56,362 nucleotides of DNA from Acidiferrobacterales bacterium. GTDB lineage: Bacteria > Pseudomonadota > Gammaproteobacteria > Acidiferrobacterales > SZUA-150. Made by a program: the position numbers and the translations under genes. Below are positions 47,153-55,995 of the stretch, one piece after another. Position 1 is the stretch's first letter. Each line of letters opens with the position of its first letter. The notes beneath the pieces were generated by a model. The model did no database searches. It had not been told where the DNA came from and worked only from the letters and a program-made list of their open reading frames with translations. The stretch lies in contig CAMYII010000062.1 in assembly GCA_947258385.1 (NCBI GenBank), positions 1 to 56,362 of the forward strand. Reading direction: 5' to 3'.

Positions 47153-47191
47153 GCATCGCCGCTGCAGCTGTGCCCTGCTAGGAGGATACTG

Positions 47192-47215
47192 AAAAAGTCC
47201 TTCCATGGACTTTTT
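47192..47215. terminator. Bidirectional intrinsic terminator
   Basis: AAAAAGTCC and GGACTTTTT form a perfect 9-bp inverted repeat around the loop TTCCAT, 40 bases after the GGDEF-EAL gene. The A and T runs make it usable on both strands. It also forms the left edge of the structured region to about 47510. Confidence 0.75.
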
Positions 47216-47510
47216 GCATCCTTGGCTCCGCAGGCGTTACATCCGTGTACCGCTTTTCAGCTCGCTTCGCCGCAGCGCATGTGCTCGCCGCCTCCTTGCG
47301 ACTCACCCCTTCGGGGCTTGCGCGCAAATCCGCTCCCGGCGGATTTGTCTGCGGCTCGCTCCGAGAATCAAACACTGACATGTTTGATACTCGATGCGGC
47401 ACATCCTGCAAGCGCGGTTCGTTTGCCTCGGCCAATCCCCGCTTGCCTCGGCCCAATCAGTCCTTGCAGGCGTCCCTAGAACTAAACGGTCTGTCCACCG
47501 CCAATCCTGA
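47216..47510. repeat. Structured, probably non-coding repeat-like region
   Basis: This GC-rich stretch contains a hairpin AAATCCGC-TCCCG-GCGGATTT (about 47327-47347), a CAAACA/TGTTTG hairpin (about 47370-47388) and a direct repeat TTGCCTCGGCC (near 47422 and 47444). Open frames of 85-92 codons run through it on both strands without protein-like features. Together with the terminator it looks like an intergenic repeat family or the remains of a mobile element. With flanks it fills the 438-base gap between the GGDEF-EAL gene and the TetR gene. Confidence 0.5.
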
Positions 47511-47560
47511 CGCGGTTTGAATCTTTTGTCCTGGACAGGGCTGTCCGATGTAGGTTAAAT

Positions 47561-47584
47561 TAATAACTAACCAGTCAGTTATTA
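47561..47584. promoter_or_regulatory. TetR-type operator of the efflux operon
   Basis: TAATAACT (47561-47568) and AGTTATTA (47577-47584) are perfect 8-bp arms around AACCAGTC, ending six bases before the TetR start codon. The inner ACTAACCAGTCAGT is typical of AcrR/TetR operators. Likely autoregulation. Confidence 0.8.
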
Positions 47585-47590
47585 AGTGTG

Positions 47591-48244
47591 ATGCCTATAT
47601 CCAGACAAACAGGCGCAAAACGGCGCCGGTGGGAACGGCGTAAGGCGTCCAGGCCGGAAGAAATTGTCGCCGCCGCGCTGGAGCTCTTTGTCGAACGCGG
47701 GTTCAGCGCGACCCGCCTGGACGAGGTGGCGCGTCGTGCCGGGGTATCGAAGGGTACCCTCTATCTGTATTTCGAGAGCAAAGAGGCACTGTTCCGAGCG
47801 GTGCTGTTAAACGTGGCATTACCGATACTGGAGCAGGCAGAAAAACGTGTCGCAGACCATGAAGGCAGCGCACGGGAGCTGGTTCAGCAGCTCGTGCTGG
47901 ATTGGTGGGGCATGATCGGCGAAACGCGGATATCGGGTATTCCAAAATTAATGGTAGCGGAAGCGAGCAATTTCCCTGAGTTGGCCAGATTCTTCGTCGA
48001 CAATGTCGTGCGGCGCGGTCGCAGAATCTTCACCCGCGTCATAGAGCGAGGCATCGCCGCGGGTGAATTCAGGCCATGCAATGCGAGGTATGCGGCCAGG
48101 GTGTTGATGGCGCCCATGGTCTTCGCGGCGATCTGGCAGCATTCCTTATCTCCCTTTGACGCGGATACCTATGATGTCAGTGACTATCTGGATCTGCATT
48201 TGGATGTCTTCGTGCGCGGGCTTTCCGTGGCGCGGTCGGATTAA
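47591..48244 (+). CDS. TetR family regulator of the adjacent efflux operon
   Basis: Repressor of 217 residues. The N-terminal helix-turn-helix is complete (ARRAGVSKGTLYLYFESKEA). The C-terminal domain resembles those of AcrR-like efflux regulators. ATG 47591 follows the operator directly; a GTG at 47588 is also in frame. It precedes tolC-like and RND genes on the same strand with 162 bases between, so it probably controls their expression in response to an exported compound. Confidence 0.92.
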   Translation: MPISRQTGAKRRRWERRKASRPEEIVAAALELFVERGFSATRLDEVARRAGVSKGTLYLYFESKEALFRAVLLNVALPILEQAEKRVADHEGSARELVQQLVLDWWGMIGETRISGIPKLMVAEASNFPELARFFVDNVVRRGRRIFTRVIERGIAAGEFRPCNARYAARVLMAPMVFAAIWQHSLSPFDADTYDVSDYLDLHLDVFVRGLSVARSD

Positions 48245-48406
48245 CTGTCTGGCAGATGAGCAGTATCCGGTCGTTGTTACGCTCATGCACAAAAGCAAGA
48301 AAGGAGTGCGGGTTTAATGGATTTGATCCCCATCGTTTTGGGTCGTCGCATTTTTTTTGACCGGTGGAACTTCGTTGCCGATCGCTGCTCTTACTGTTGA
48401 TTAACA

Positions 48407-49873
48407 ATGAGAAAAATACTCTTTTATTTGGTAATCGTCGCGCTTGTGGTCTCCGGCCGGCTATTCGGCGCGGAGACCATCACACTGCAGCAGTCCCTGC
48501 AGCGGGTCATCGACACCTATCCTTCCTTGCGGGTGGCCGAGCTGCAACTGCGGCGCGCCCGTCAGGAGAACGCGCGGGTCGAGAGCCAGCTCGGGTGGAC
48601 CTTGGCCGGCAGCGGCGGCCGTTCCAGAGACACCGCTCTTGGTGGTGCTGCTTCCTATCGCACGGATATTGCCGCAAGCCTGCAGCGCAGGCTGTCCTCC
48701 GGGGCGAGCGTCGGTCTTGACGCGGGCTATTCCCGTGAAGACGTGTCCGAGACGTTCATCCCGGGTATTCCAGATCCCACTGATGTCACGGATGTCGGTC
48801 TGAGCTGGCGGCAGCCGCTGGCGAAGGGTTTTGGTAATCCGGCGTACAAGCAGGGTCTGGTCAGCGCCGAGGCCGAGGTGAATATCGCCGAAGCCGGCCG
48901 GCGCGTCCTGCATGACAGCCTGGCGCGGCAGGTTGCGGACCTTTACTATAGCGCGGCGCTGACCCAGGCCAATATCAAGAACGCGGCACAAGCGCTTGAC
49001 CGCGCGCGACGCCTGAAAAAATACCTCCAGGACAACGCCGGGCTGGGTATTGCCGAGGAAAAAGACCTGCTGCAGGCCGAGGCGCAGCTACGGACGCGCG
49101 TCGCCGAGCGGCGCTCGCTGAAAGTGGCCTGGGAGCAGCAGCGCACCAATCTCAACCGCCTCATGGGCCGTGCCTGGGACGCGGAGTTTAACCCGGCCCC
49201 GGCGGCGTCCAGGGTACCGCTCGCAGGAAATTTCGACGCCATGTTCGAACAAGTCGAGAACCACAACCCGGACCTGATGCGGAGTCGCGCCCAGCTGATG
49301 ATCGCCGATGCGGCCATTGCCCTTAATCGTGACGCGCACAAGGACGACCTGGACGTGGTCTTTTCCGTCGGCAACCGGACGACCACCGGCGATCTGCCGA
49401 GTGGCAATCTCGATGAGTCGGAGCGCATCGCTGGTGTGCGCCTGGAATACAGCCGTGCGCTCGATCAGCGCGGGCTGGATGCGGAGTTGTATCAGGCCCA
49501 GCTCGATCGGGACATCGCCTCCCAGGAGATCAAGACGTTGCGCCATGACCTGCGGTACACCCTGTCGAGCCTATTGGCGGAAATCGAGGCCAGCCGCGCG
49601 GCCCTGGACAGCTTTCGGGCCCGCCTGGTCAGCGAGCAGAGAAAATTCGAAGAGGCGGTCCAGCGGTATCGCACCGGCCGCACCACGACCGAGGACTTGA
49701 TCCGCTTTGAGTCCGATCTGTTTCTCGCCGAGATCACGGTCGAACAACAGGCCATCGCGCTGGCGCGCCGGCACACGGAGCTCGATGTGCTGCGCGGGAC
49801 GATCTGGAAATCCATCACACCCCTGAATCCGGATATTCCGGCGTACTCGGGACCACAAAGGGGCAAGCGATGA
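48407..49873 (+). CDS. TolC-family outer-membrane efflux protein
   Basis: Outer-membrane channel subunit of 488 residues with a signal peptide (LFYLVIVALVVSGRLFGA) and two repeats of paired long helices (ARVESQL..., RRVLHDSLARQVADLYY; then SLLAEIEASRAALDSFRAR) around beta strands, as in TolC. ATG 48407 has no strong ribosome site. The stop overlaps the RND gene as ATGA, so the two are translationally coupled. No lipobox Cys is present, so it is TolC-like rather than OprM-like. Confidence 0.9.
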   Translation: MRKILFYLVIVALVVSGRLFGAETITLQQSLQRVIDTYPSLRVAELQLRRARQENARVESQLGWTLAGSGGRSRDTALGGAASYRTDIAASLQRRLSSGASVGLDAGYSREDVSETFIPGIPDPTDVTDVGLSWRQPLAKGFGNPAYKQGLVSAEAEVNIAEAGRRVLHDSLARQVADLYYSAALTQANIKNAAQALDRARRLKKYLQDNAGLGIAEEKDLLQAEAQLRTRVAERRSLKVAWEQQRTNLNRLMGRAWDAEFNPAPAASRVPLAGNFDAMFEQVENHNPDLMRSRAQLMIADAAIALNRDAHKDDLDVVFSVGNRTTTGDLPSGNLDESERIAGVRLEYSRALDQRGLDAELYQAQLDRDIASQEIKTLRHDLRYTLSSLLAEIEASRAALDSFRARLVSEQRKFEEAVQRYRTGRTTTEDLIRFESDLFLAEITVEQQAIALARRHTELDVLRGTIWKSITPLNPDIPAYSGPQRGKR

Positions 49874-52800
49874 CCGCCATCCTCCGGTTTCTGGTTGAAC
49901 GCAGCCTGGTGGTCAACCTTATTTCGATCTTTCTGGTGCTTCTCGGTTTATACGCTGCATTTTTTTTGATCAATCGCGAGGCCTTCCCCAATGTGAATCT
50001 GGACAAGATCCAGATCGATATGACCTATCCCGGAGCCACCCCGGAAGAGATGGAGCGCCTCGTAATCACGCCCATCGAACAGGAATTGAAGGCCCTGGAT
50101 GGCATCGACAAGATGATCTCGATAGCGTTTCCGGGTTCCGGGCGCATTTTTCTGGAGCTGGACCCTTACGCCACCAACCGTCAGCGTTTGACCAGCGATG
50201 CGCAACTGGCGGTGGATCGAGCGGACTTACCGCAGGACCTCCCCAACGACCCGGTGGTGCTGGAGGTCGATGGTTCTTTGATTCCCATTATCCAGATTGC
50301 CATCTCCGCGCCCAAGACACCGCTCGAGCTCAAGCGCGTGGCTGACCGTATCAAGGATGATCTTCTGGAAGTGGAAGGTGTCGCCAAGGTTCTCATAAAA
50401 GGCGACCGCAAGGGGGAAATCAGGGTGGTCGTGGATCCTAAGAAATTGCGCGAGCAGCGGATCTCGGTCGGTGAGATTGCCGACAGTCTGGCCAACTGGA
50501 ACGTCAACGCGCCGGGAGGTGATCTCGATACACCCACGGGACAGAAGGCGGTGCGCATCGTCGGCGAGTTTCGTGACGCCGGGGATGCAGCGGACCTGGT
50601 GTTGCGCGCTAACGAGTTGGGGGGCGGTATTCGACTGGGCGATATCGCCACGGTCACCGAGTCGCTGGAAGAACCCAGCACGATCTATGACGTCGCGGGT
50701 GAGCCGGCGGCTGCCATGATCATAATGAAAAGGGCGGACGCCGATATTATTGCGACAGTAGACCAAGTCTCCCAATACCTGGAAACGCTACCGTTACGGT
50801 ATGGTGCCGATGTCAAGGCAGCGACATTTCAGGACTTCTCCCGTTTTGCCCGTTTGCGTCTCGGTGTGCTGACCAATAACGGTATGGTCGGTCTTATCCT
50901 GGTATTTGGCTCGCTGATTATGTTTCTGCGCCCGTCGGTGGCCTTGACCACGACCTGGGGTCTGCCGATCGTGTTCCTGACGGGATTGTTCACGCTCCAC
51001 GTGGTCGGCATCACGCTGAATCTGATTTCCATGTTCGGCTTCATCATGGTGCTGGGCATGCTGGTGGACGATGCCATTATTGTCGGCGAAAACATCACCT
51101 ACCATATGGAGAAAGGGCTAGCCCCAAAAGCAGCGGCCGTGACCGGAGCGCTCGAACTGCTCGGTCCGGTCACCGCCACGGTGATGACCACTATCGTGGC
51201 CTTTCTGCCCATGATGTTCATGTCCGGTATTATCGGCAAGTTTATCGTCGCGATTCCCGTGGTCGTGATCTTGTTATTGTTCTTCTCCTGGTTGGAATCC
51301 TTCCTGATCCTGCCCAGTCATGTCGCCGCGGTGGCGCGCCCGGCGGCGCATCCGCCTGAACGCGCCTGGCTGAAGGCGTTGGAAAATGGTTATGTGCGCT
51401 TGTTGAACATGGCGCTGACCCACCGCTGGCTCACCGTTGGGGTCTCGGTGCTGATCCTGGGGGGCAGCCTGCTGCTCGCCAAGCTTTTCATGCCGTTCCA
51501 GTTGTTCCCCCCGGCCGGCGTGGACGAATATCTTGCCCGCATTACAGCGCCTCCCGGTACAACCCTGGAGACCATGCGGCAGCACCTTATCGATGTGGAT
51601 CGCGAGATCCGCGGCCGTACGACCCCCGAGTACCTGGAGGCCACTTTACTTACCAGTGGCGAGATCGCCGTCGATGAGGGAGACCCGCTGACCCAGCGTG
51701 GCGGGCGATTCGGCCAGATACGGGTCATCTACCATCCCTCGGTGTTGCGGCCCGATCATAATGTTATGGACGATATGCGCGGGATAGTGAAGGCGCTGCC
51801 ACCCTTGTTTCCCAAACTCGAATTCGCCTTTGCGGAAATCAAGCCCGGTCCTCCGACCGGCCGGGCCCTGGAAGTCGAGATTGCCAGCAGCGACACTGTA
51901 ACCAGTGAGGCGGCGGCGCGGCGCCTGTTGGCATGGCTCAAAGAGGTGCCCGGTGTCATGTCCGTGGATAGCGGCTTGCAGCCCGGTGACGACGAACTGC
52001 ACGTGGTGATGGACCGTACCCTCGCGGCCTATGCCGGGGTGGATCTGGCGACCGTGTCAAAACACGTGCGCGCGGCGGTCGACGGTCTGGTAGTCTCGAC
52101 CACCCGCCGCGGTACCGAGGAGATCGACGTTACGATCCGCTATCCGGACACTGGCAAGCGCCAATTGGAATTGTTAGGGGAGTTGCTGCTTCCGAACAAT
52201 CGCGGCGGCCTGGTGCCGCTGTCAAAGATCGCACGTCTGGAGGAACATCCCGGCTATACCACAATCCGTCATAAGGCCGGAATCCGCGTGGTCAACGTGG
52301 CCGCCGACATCGATACCGATGTGATTACCAGTGTGGAGGTCAATCGCCTGGTGGCCAATAGGGAATCCGAGTGGGTTGGCGATGCGGCTGCCATGGTGCA
52401 GGTGAACTATGGCGGTGAGGAGGAGAAGAACGTCGAGTCTGTTCAAGATCTGGCGAAGGCCATGTTATTCGCCTTGATCGGGATATTTTTTATCCTTGCC
52501 ATCCAGTTCAACAAACTGAGCTATCCCATCGCCGTGATGTCTGCGATTCCTTTCGGCGCCGTCGGTATTATCCTGACTTTCTTTTTTCATCACCTGTTGT
52601 GGAAGCCGATGCCGTTGTCGTTCTTCTCGATTATGGGCATGGTGGCCCTGGCCGGTGTGGTGGTGAACAATTCGTTGATCTTGTTGGTTTTTGTTCAGCG
52701 TTCCATGGCTGAAGGCACGCCCTGCCGCGAGGCGATTCTGCTGGCAGGCCGCAGGCGTTTACGGGCGGTGTTGTTGACCGCCACCACGACTATTGTCGGT

Positions 52801-53418
52801 CTGCTGCCCACCGCCTACGGCTGGGGTGGTTTGGACCCGTTTGTGTCCCCCATGGCATTGGCGCTCGCGGGCGGGCTCGGTTTCGCGACGTTGATTACCT
52901 TGTTAGTCATTCCGGGCATGTTTGCGTTGGGTGTTGATATAAAGGCCAAGCTTCTCGAGTTGTGGGGCAGGAGAGCTCGACTTCCGGAGAGAGAAACTCA
53001 GCGCCTTATCGGATTGAATGTGATAGCAGCGATTTTTGCTTTAGAGGCGGTCGTGTCAGTCGGTGCTTATCTGGAAGTCGCATCTGCATTGAGGTATGTT
53101 TGGCTGGCTGCGGGCCTGTTGTCAATTTTTGTCAGTATCGGTTTATACAGGAGATATAATCCGGCCCGCATAACCGCACTTATCATGTTGGGCGCAGGTA
53201 TTTTAATTAGTGGATTTGCAGTTCTTATAGGTTTCATAGCGTTATTATTCTTAGTTGCTTCTCCTGAGCTAACCATAGATGCAATTTTACTGAATCTTTT
53301 GGGGCTAGTGTTGCGTCTGGCGGTCCTGTCATTATGGGCATGGATGTTTGTCTATTTGTTTTTTGGTGGTAATGTGAGTGAAATTGCCAGAAGTAAAACG
53401 TCAGCAATCAGTGCATAG
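49870..53418 (+). CDS. RND efflux pump (AcrB/HAE1-like) with C-terminal membrane extension
   Basis: Inner-membrane proton-driven pump of 1182 residues. The RND plan is complete: first helix and PNVNLDKIQI, two periplasmic loops, and the proton-relay Asp pair in GMLVDDAIIVGEN (helix 4). The repeat core ends near residue 1030 (LLELWGRR). After it come about 150 residues with four further hydrophobic segments (for example AIFALEAVVSVGAYLEV and LTALIMLGAGILISGF-like, read ITALIMLGAGILISGFAV) not found in AcrB. The DNA of this tail (about 53000-53400) is clearly more AT-rich. No membrane-fusion protein gene lies in the operon. Confidence 0.92.
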   Translation: MTAILRFLVERSLVVNLISIFLVLLGLYAAFFLINREAFPNVNLDKIQIDMTYPGATPEEMERLVITPIEQELKALDGIDKMISIAFPGSGRIFLELDPYATNRQRLTSDAQLAVDRADLPQDLPNDPVVLEVDGSLIPIIQIAISAPKTPLELKRVADRIKDDLLEVEGVAKVLIKGDRKGEIRVVVDPKKLREQRISVGEIADSLANWNVNAPGGDLDTPTGQKAVRIVGEFRDAGDAADLVLRANELGGGIRLGDIATVTESLEEPSTIYDVAGEPAAAMIIMKRADADIIATVDQVSQYLETLPLRYGADVKAATFQDFSRFARLRLGVLTNNGMVGLILVFGSLIMFLRPSVALTTTWGLPIVFLTGLFTLHVVGITLNLISMFGFIMVLGMLVDDAIIVGENITYHMEKGLAPKAAAVTGALELLGPVTATVMTTIVAFLPMMFMSGIIGKFIVAIPVVVILLLFFSWLESFLILPSHVAAVARPAAHPPERAWLKALENGYVRLLNMALTHRWLTVGVSVLILGGSLLLAKLFMPFQLFPPAGVDEYLARITAPPGTTLETMRQHLIDVDREIRGRTTPEYLEATLLTSGEIAVDEGDPLTQRGGRFGQIRVIYHPSVLRPDHNVMDDMRGIVKALPPLFPKLEFAFAEIKPGPPTGRALEVEIASSDTVTSEAAARRLLAWLKEVPGVMSVDSGLQPGDDELHVVMDRTLAAYAGVDLATVSKHVRAAVDGLVVSTTRRGTEEIDVTIRYPDTGKRQLELLGELLLPNNRGGLVPLSKIARLEEHPGYTTIRHKAGIRVVNVAADIDTDVITSVEVNRLVANRESEWVGDAAAMVQVNYGGEEEKNVESVQDLAKAMLFALIGIFFILAIQFNKLSYPIAVMSAIPFGAVGIILTFFFHHLLWKPMPLSFFSIMGMVALAGVVVNNSLILLVFVQRSMAEGTPCREAILLAGRRRLRAVLLTATTTIVGLLPTAYGWGGLDPFVSPMALALAGGLGFATLITLLVIPGMFALGVDIKAKLLELWGRRARLPERETQRLIGLNVIAAIFALEAVVSVGAYLEVASALRYVWLAAGLLSIFVSIGLYRRYNPARITALIMLGAGILISGFAVLIGFIALLFLVASPELTIDAILLNLLGLVLRLAVLSLWAWMFVYLFFGGNVSEIARSKTSAISA

Positions 53419-53461
53419 GACGTTCTCACGCTATCAAATCAGAGAATTCGGGAAAGAGTTC

Positions 53462-53938
53462 ATGAAAAGTCGTCTAGCAGTGCTTGTCTTAATCTCCTTC
53501 ATATTCATGTTTTGCAATGCGATTGCCGGTGAACCGTACGCGCCGAAGCTGAAACAAGCACCGAATCTGCCGGAGACCGAAGTGCCCGACAAAGGCGAGG
53601 TTGGGATATCGCCGTACCCGGGCGCGTTGGTCGCAGGGTGGGAGCATTCCGGTGACTTGCCGCTGCCGTATGTGGACATGATGACGGTCGACAAGGCGAC
53701 AAAGGTTGTCGCCTTTTATGAGGTGCAGATGCAGCACGGCAGCATGAAGGGCTGGAAACACCAGCAGACCGGGTCCAGGCATGAGTTCTGGCAAGGCGGT
53801 GAGTTTCCTGACCCGCTCGGGGGGCTGGGGGATCCGACGCCGGCGATCACGATTTCAGTGTTTGGATATGAGCATCCGCGGATGCCGGAGGCCAAGACGC
53901 GCATTCTCATTTACTATGAGCCGGTTAAAGAGAAGTGA
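53462..53938 (+). CDS. Unknown exported protein
   Basis: A 158-residue protein with a signal peptide (LAVLVLISFIFMFCNAIAG, cleavage before EPY). The mature part is Pro-rich at first (KLKQAPNLPETEVPDKG), then GISPYPGALVAGWEHSG, a helix DKATKVVAFYEVQM and C-terminal strands ending ILIYYEPVKEK. The pattern recalls small periplasmic proteins that bind a lipid or partner, but no family is recognised. ATG 53462 has GGAAAGAG upstream; the longer frame starts inside the RND gene. It follows that gene by 43 bases and may belong to the efflux operon. Confidence 0.7.
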   Translation: MKSRLAVLVLISFIFMFCNAIAGEPYAPKLKQAPNLPETEVPDKGEVGISPYPGALVAGWEHSGDLPLPYVDMMTVDKATKVVAFYEVQMQHGSMKGWKHQQTGSRHEFWQGGEFPDPLGGLGDPTPAITISVFGYEHPRMPEAKTRILIYYEPVKEK

Positions 53939-54003
53939 TTTTTTCGCCAGCTTTCGCTTAGCGTGGCCCGTTCCCCGGAGATCGATTGTGCGGCGAAATT
54001 CCC

Positions 54004-54558
54004 ATGTCTGAGTTGCCCGGTCGTCAACAACAGATTGTGCAGGCCCATGCGGCGCTGATCGTCAATGTCGTCAAAGCGTGTCATAACCCCGAGATAGTCT
54101 CCGAGCTCGAGCCTGTTCTGCGGGCCGCGGAAAGTGTTGGACAGCGGGATCTCGCTGCCGTCATACGGCGAATCCTGAACGGGGCACGGGATGTCAGCCT
54201 GATCAAAGGCCTCGATGATGACGACACGGTGATTGTCGAGGCGATCCTGCGCGGGCTGCAGGACCCTTCCAGTCTGCCCGATCCCGACGCCAGGCCCGAC
54301 CCGGCAGTGGCCGCCCCGGGGTTTGCCTACATGATCCACGAGGCCGCCAAGGGAAATGTTCAGGCGATGCAGATGCTCGCCAACATGGCCGAGCAGATGA
54401 TGGTGGTGGGAGGCGATATGGCGCGCCTCGGAGGTATTATGCGCCGCCTTATTGATGGTGAACGGGACGCCGATAAATTGTGTGCACGCATGGATGCGCG
54501 CGGTCAGTCACTGGCCTTGTCAATTCTGGAAGAACTGGCAAAACTCGACGCCCACTAG
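54004..54558 (+). CDS. Unknown soluble protein
   Basis: A 184-residue, mostly helical cytoplasmic protein: QQIVQAHAALIVNVVKACHN, a middle part with ARDVSLIKGLDDDDTVIVEA, and two helices MQMLANMAEQMMVVGGDMAR and LCARMDARGQSLALSILEEL. No motif is recognised. Either ATG 54004 or an upstream in-frame TTG at 53986 (CGGAG upstream) may be the start. It lies 65 bases after the exported protein on the same strand. Confidence 0.6.
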   Translation: MSELPGRQQQIVQAHAALIVNVVKACHNPEIVSELEPVLRAAESVGQRDLAAVIRRILNGARDVSLIKGLDDDDTVIVEAILRGLQDPSSLPDPDARPDPAVAAPGFAYMIHEAAKGNVQAMQMLANMAEQMMVVGGDMARLGGIMRRLIDGERDADKLCARMDARGQSLALSILEELAKLDAH

Positions 54559-54713
54559 TTATAACAAGGGCGATGAGCGCCGCTTAATGACCGCTACGAT
54601 TGCCGGCGGGCCCGGCAGCGTTCTTTCCCGAGTTTCGTTCATCCGGTTGAGGACGCTAACCATTCAATGTTAGACGCCGACTGCATCGGTTCCGATCTGC
54701 CTGACTAAACGGG

Positions 54714-54751
54714 CAAAAACAAGGGGGCAGCGCCCGACGGACACTGCCCCC
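54714..54751 (-). terminator. Intrinsic terminator of the triple-rhodanese gene
   Basis: On the minus strand GGGGGCAG and CTGCCCCC form an 8-bp stem with a 13-base loop (54723-54751), followed by TTGTTTTT. It lies 17 bases after the stop at 54769. Confidence 0.8.
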
Positions 54752-54768
54752 ATTAAGTACAGCAGAAC

Positions 54769-55911
54769 CTAGCCTTGATGGGGAACCATGACGTAGGAAC
54801 CGTCCTTGTTGAAGCTCAGCTCAGCATCCAGGAAGTAGACCTCGAGGTCTGAGCGAAACATCTTTACCATATCGTACGCCTCTCCACTGCGCCCCCCGCT
54901 GCCGCAGAAAAAGACGATCGGTTTGTTCTTCGGTAATGTGTTGATCTTTTTCTCGAGGTTGTTGATCGGAATATTGATCGCGGTCTTGAATGTGCCCTGT
55001 TTAAATTCTTCGCTGTCGCGCACATCGACAAGCACGACGCTTTTCGGATCCTCTTTCAAAATCTTCTCAAGTGAGGCAACGGTGATAGTGCCTGCTTCGG
55101 CACCGGCCTTGATGGCGGGCTTTGCCGCGGCCGAGGCCGTGGAAATCATGCCTTTGCCGTGAGCCTTTTTCCAGGCGGGGAACCCCGCGGCGAAGGTCTT
55201 GACATTGGTGTAGCCCCGCTTCATCGCCTTGTGTGCCGAGTTGTCGCTCAACTTGCACTTGTAGCCGCCGCAGTAGAAGAGGAGTGGAGTGGATTTCTCG
55301 GCCGGCAGCTTGTCGGTCATCTTGTCGAAATCCGTGTCGGGAATGCTGATGGCGCCGGGAATATGGCCCTTGTCGTATTTTCTTGCTTTCGGCCTTGAGT
55401 CGACAATGACGACTTTGGCGTTCGTATCGATAAGCTTTTTGACATAGGCCTCGCTAACGCTGACAACGTTGCCATTCTTCACCCAGTCGGGATAGCCGTT
55501 CGCATACACCTTGATATTCTTGTAACCGAGCTTCTCCGCCTTGCCCGCCGACTTGTGACTCAGTTTGCACTGGGTGCCGCCGCAGTAGAATATCAATAAC
55601 GTCGACTTGTCTTTCGGCAGCAGCTGCTTCATTTTGTCGAACTGGGAATCGGGGATGCTGACGGCGCCCGGGATATGGCCCTTGTCGTATTTTCTGGCCG
55701 TGGGCCGGGAATCGATGATGGTCACATCGTTGCGTTTCGGCAAGACGGCGTATTGTTTTACAAAGTTGACATCAACAATGTCATGGTACCAGCCGGTCTT
55801 GTCGACGGCCGGTTTGGCCTCGGCGGCGTTGGCCGCGCTCTGGGCCAGCATCGGCGCCATGGCCAAAGCTGCGAGAAGATAAAACCACAAGCACTTGCTA
55901 TGTTCTTTCAT
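54769..55911 (-). CDS. Periplasmic protein with three rhodanese domains
   Basis: Exported protein of 380 residues: signal peptide (LWFYLLAALAMAPMLAQSA), then three rhodanese-like domains (about residues 45-145, 155-255 and 285-375). Each keeps a Cys at the active loop: YCGGTQCKLS, YCGGYKCKLSD and FCGSGGRSGE. The first two have nearly the same sequence (DSRP, RKYDKGHIPGA) and look like an internal duplication; the third is of another type. Rhodaneses transfer sulfane sulfur to thiols. The cytochrome c gene upstream on the same strand suggests a periplasmic sulfur-oxidation role. ATG 55911 has GAGG upstream. Confidence 0.9.
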   Translation of the reverse strand: MKEHSKCLWFYLLAALAMAPMLAQSAANAAEAKPAVDKTGWYHDIVDVNFVKQYAVLPKRNDVTIIDSRPTARKYDKGHIPGAVSIPDSQFDKMKQLLPKDKSTLLIFYCGGTQCKLSHKSAGKAEKLGYKNIKVYANGYPDWVKNGNVVSVSEAYVKKLIDTNAKVVIVDSRPKARKYDKGHIPGAISIPDTDFDKMTDKLPAEKSTPLLFYCGGYKCKLSDNSAHKAMKRGYTNVKTFAAGFPAWKKAHGKGMISTASAAAKPAIKAGAEAGTITVASLEKILKEDPKSVVLVDVRDSEEFKQGTFKTAINIPINNLEKKINTLPKNKPIVFFCGSGGRSGEAYDMVKMFRSDLEVYFLDAELSFNKDGSYVMVPHQG

Positions 55912-55995
55912 CGTTGCAGACCTCACGGTAATGTATGGAAGTGACGCTGCGCCCCGAGGCGTGTTCAAACTGCTTTGCCGTAAGCCGTGTAAAAC

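Noticed and set aside
47178-47456. Minus-strand 92-codon frame
   Set aside because: It runs through hairpins and direct repeats; the peptide shows no structural pattern, so it is treated as part of a non-coding repeat region.
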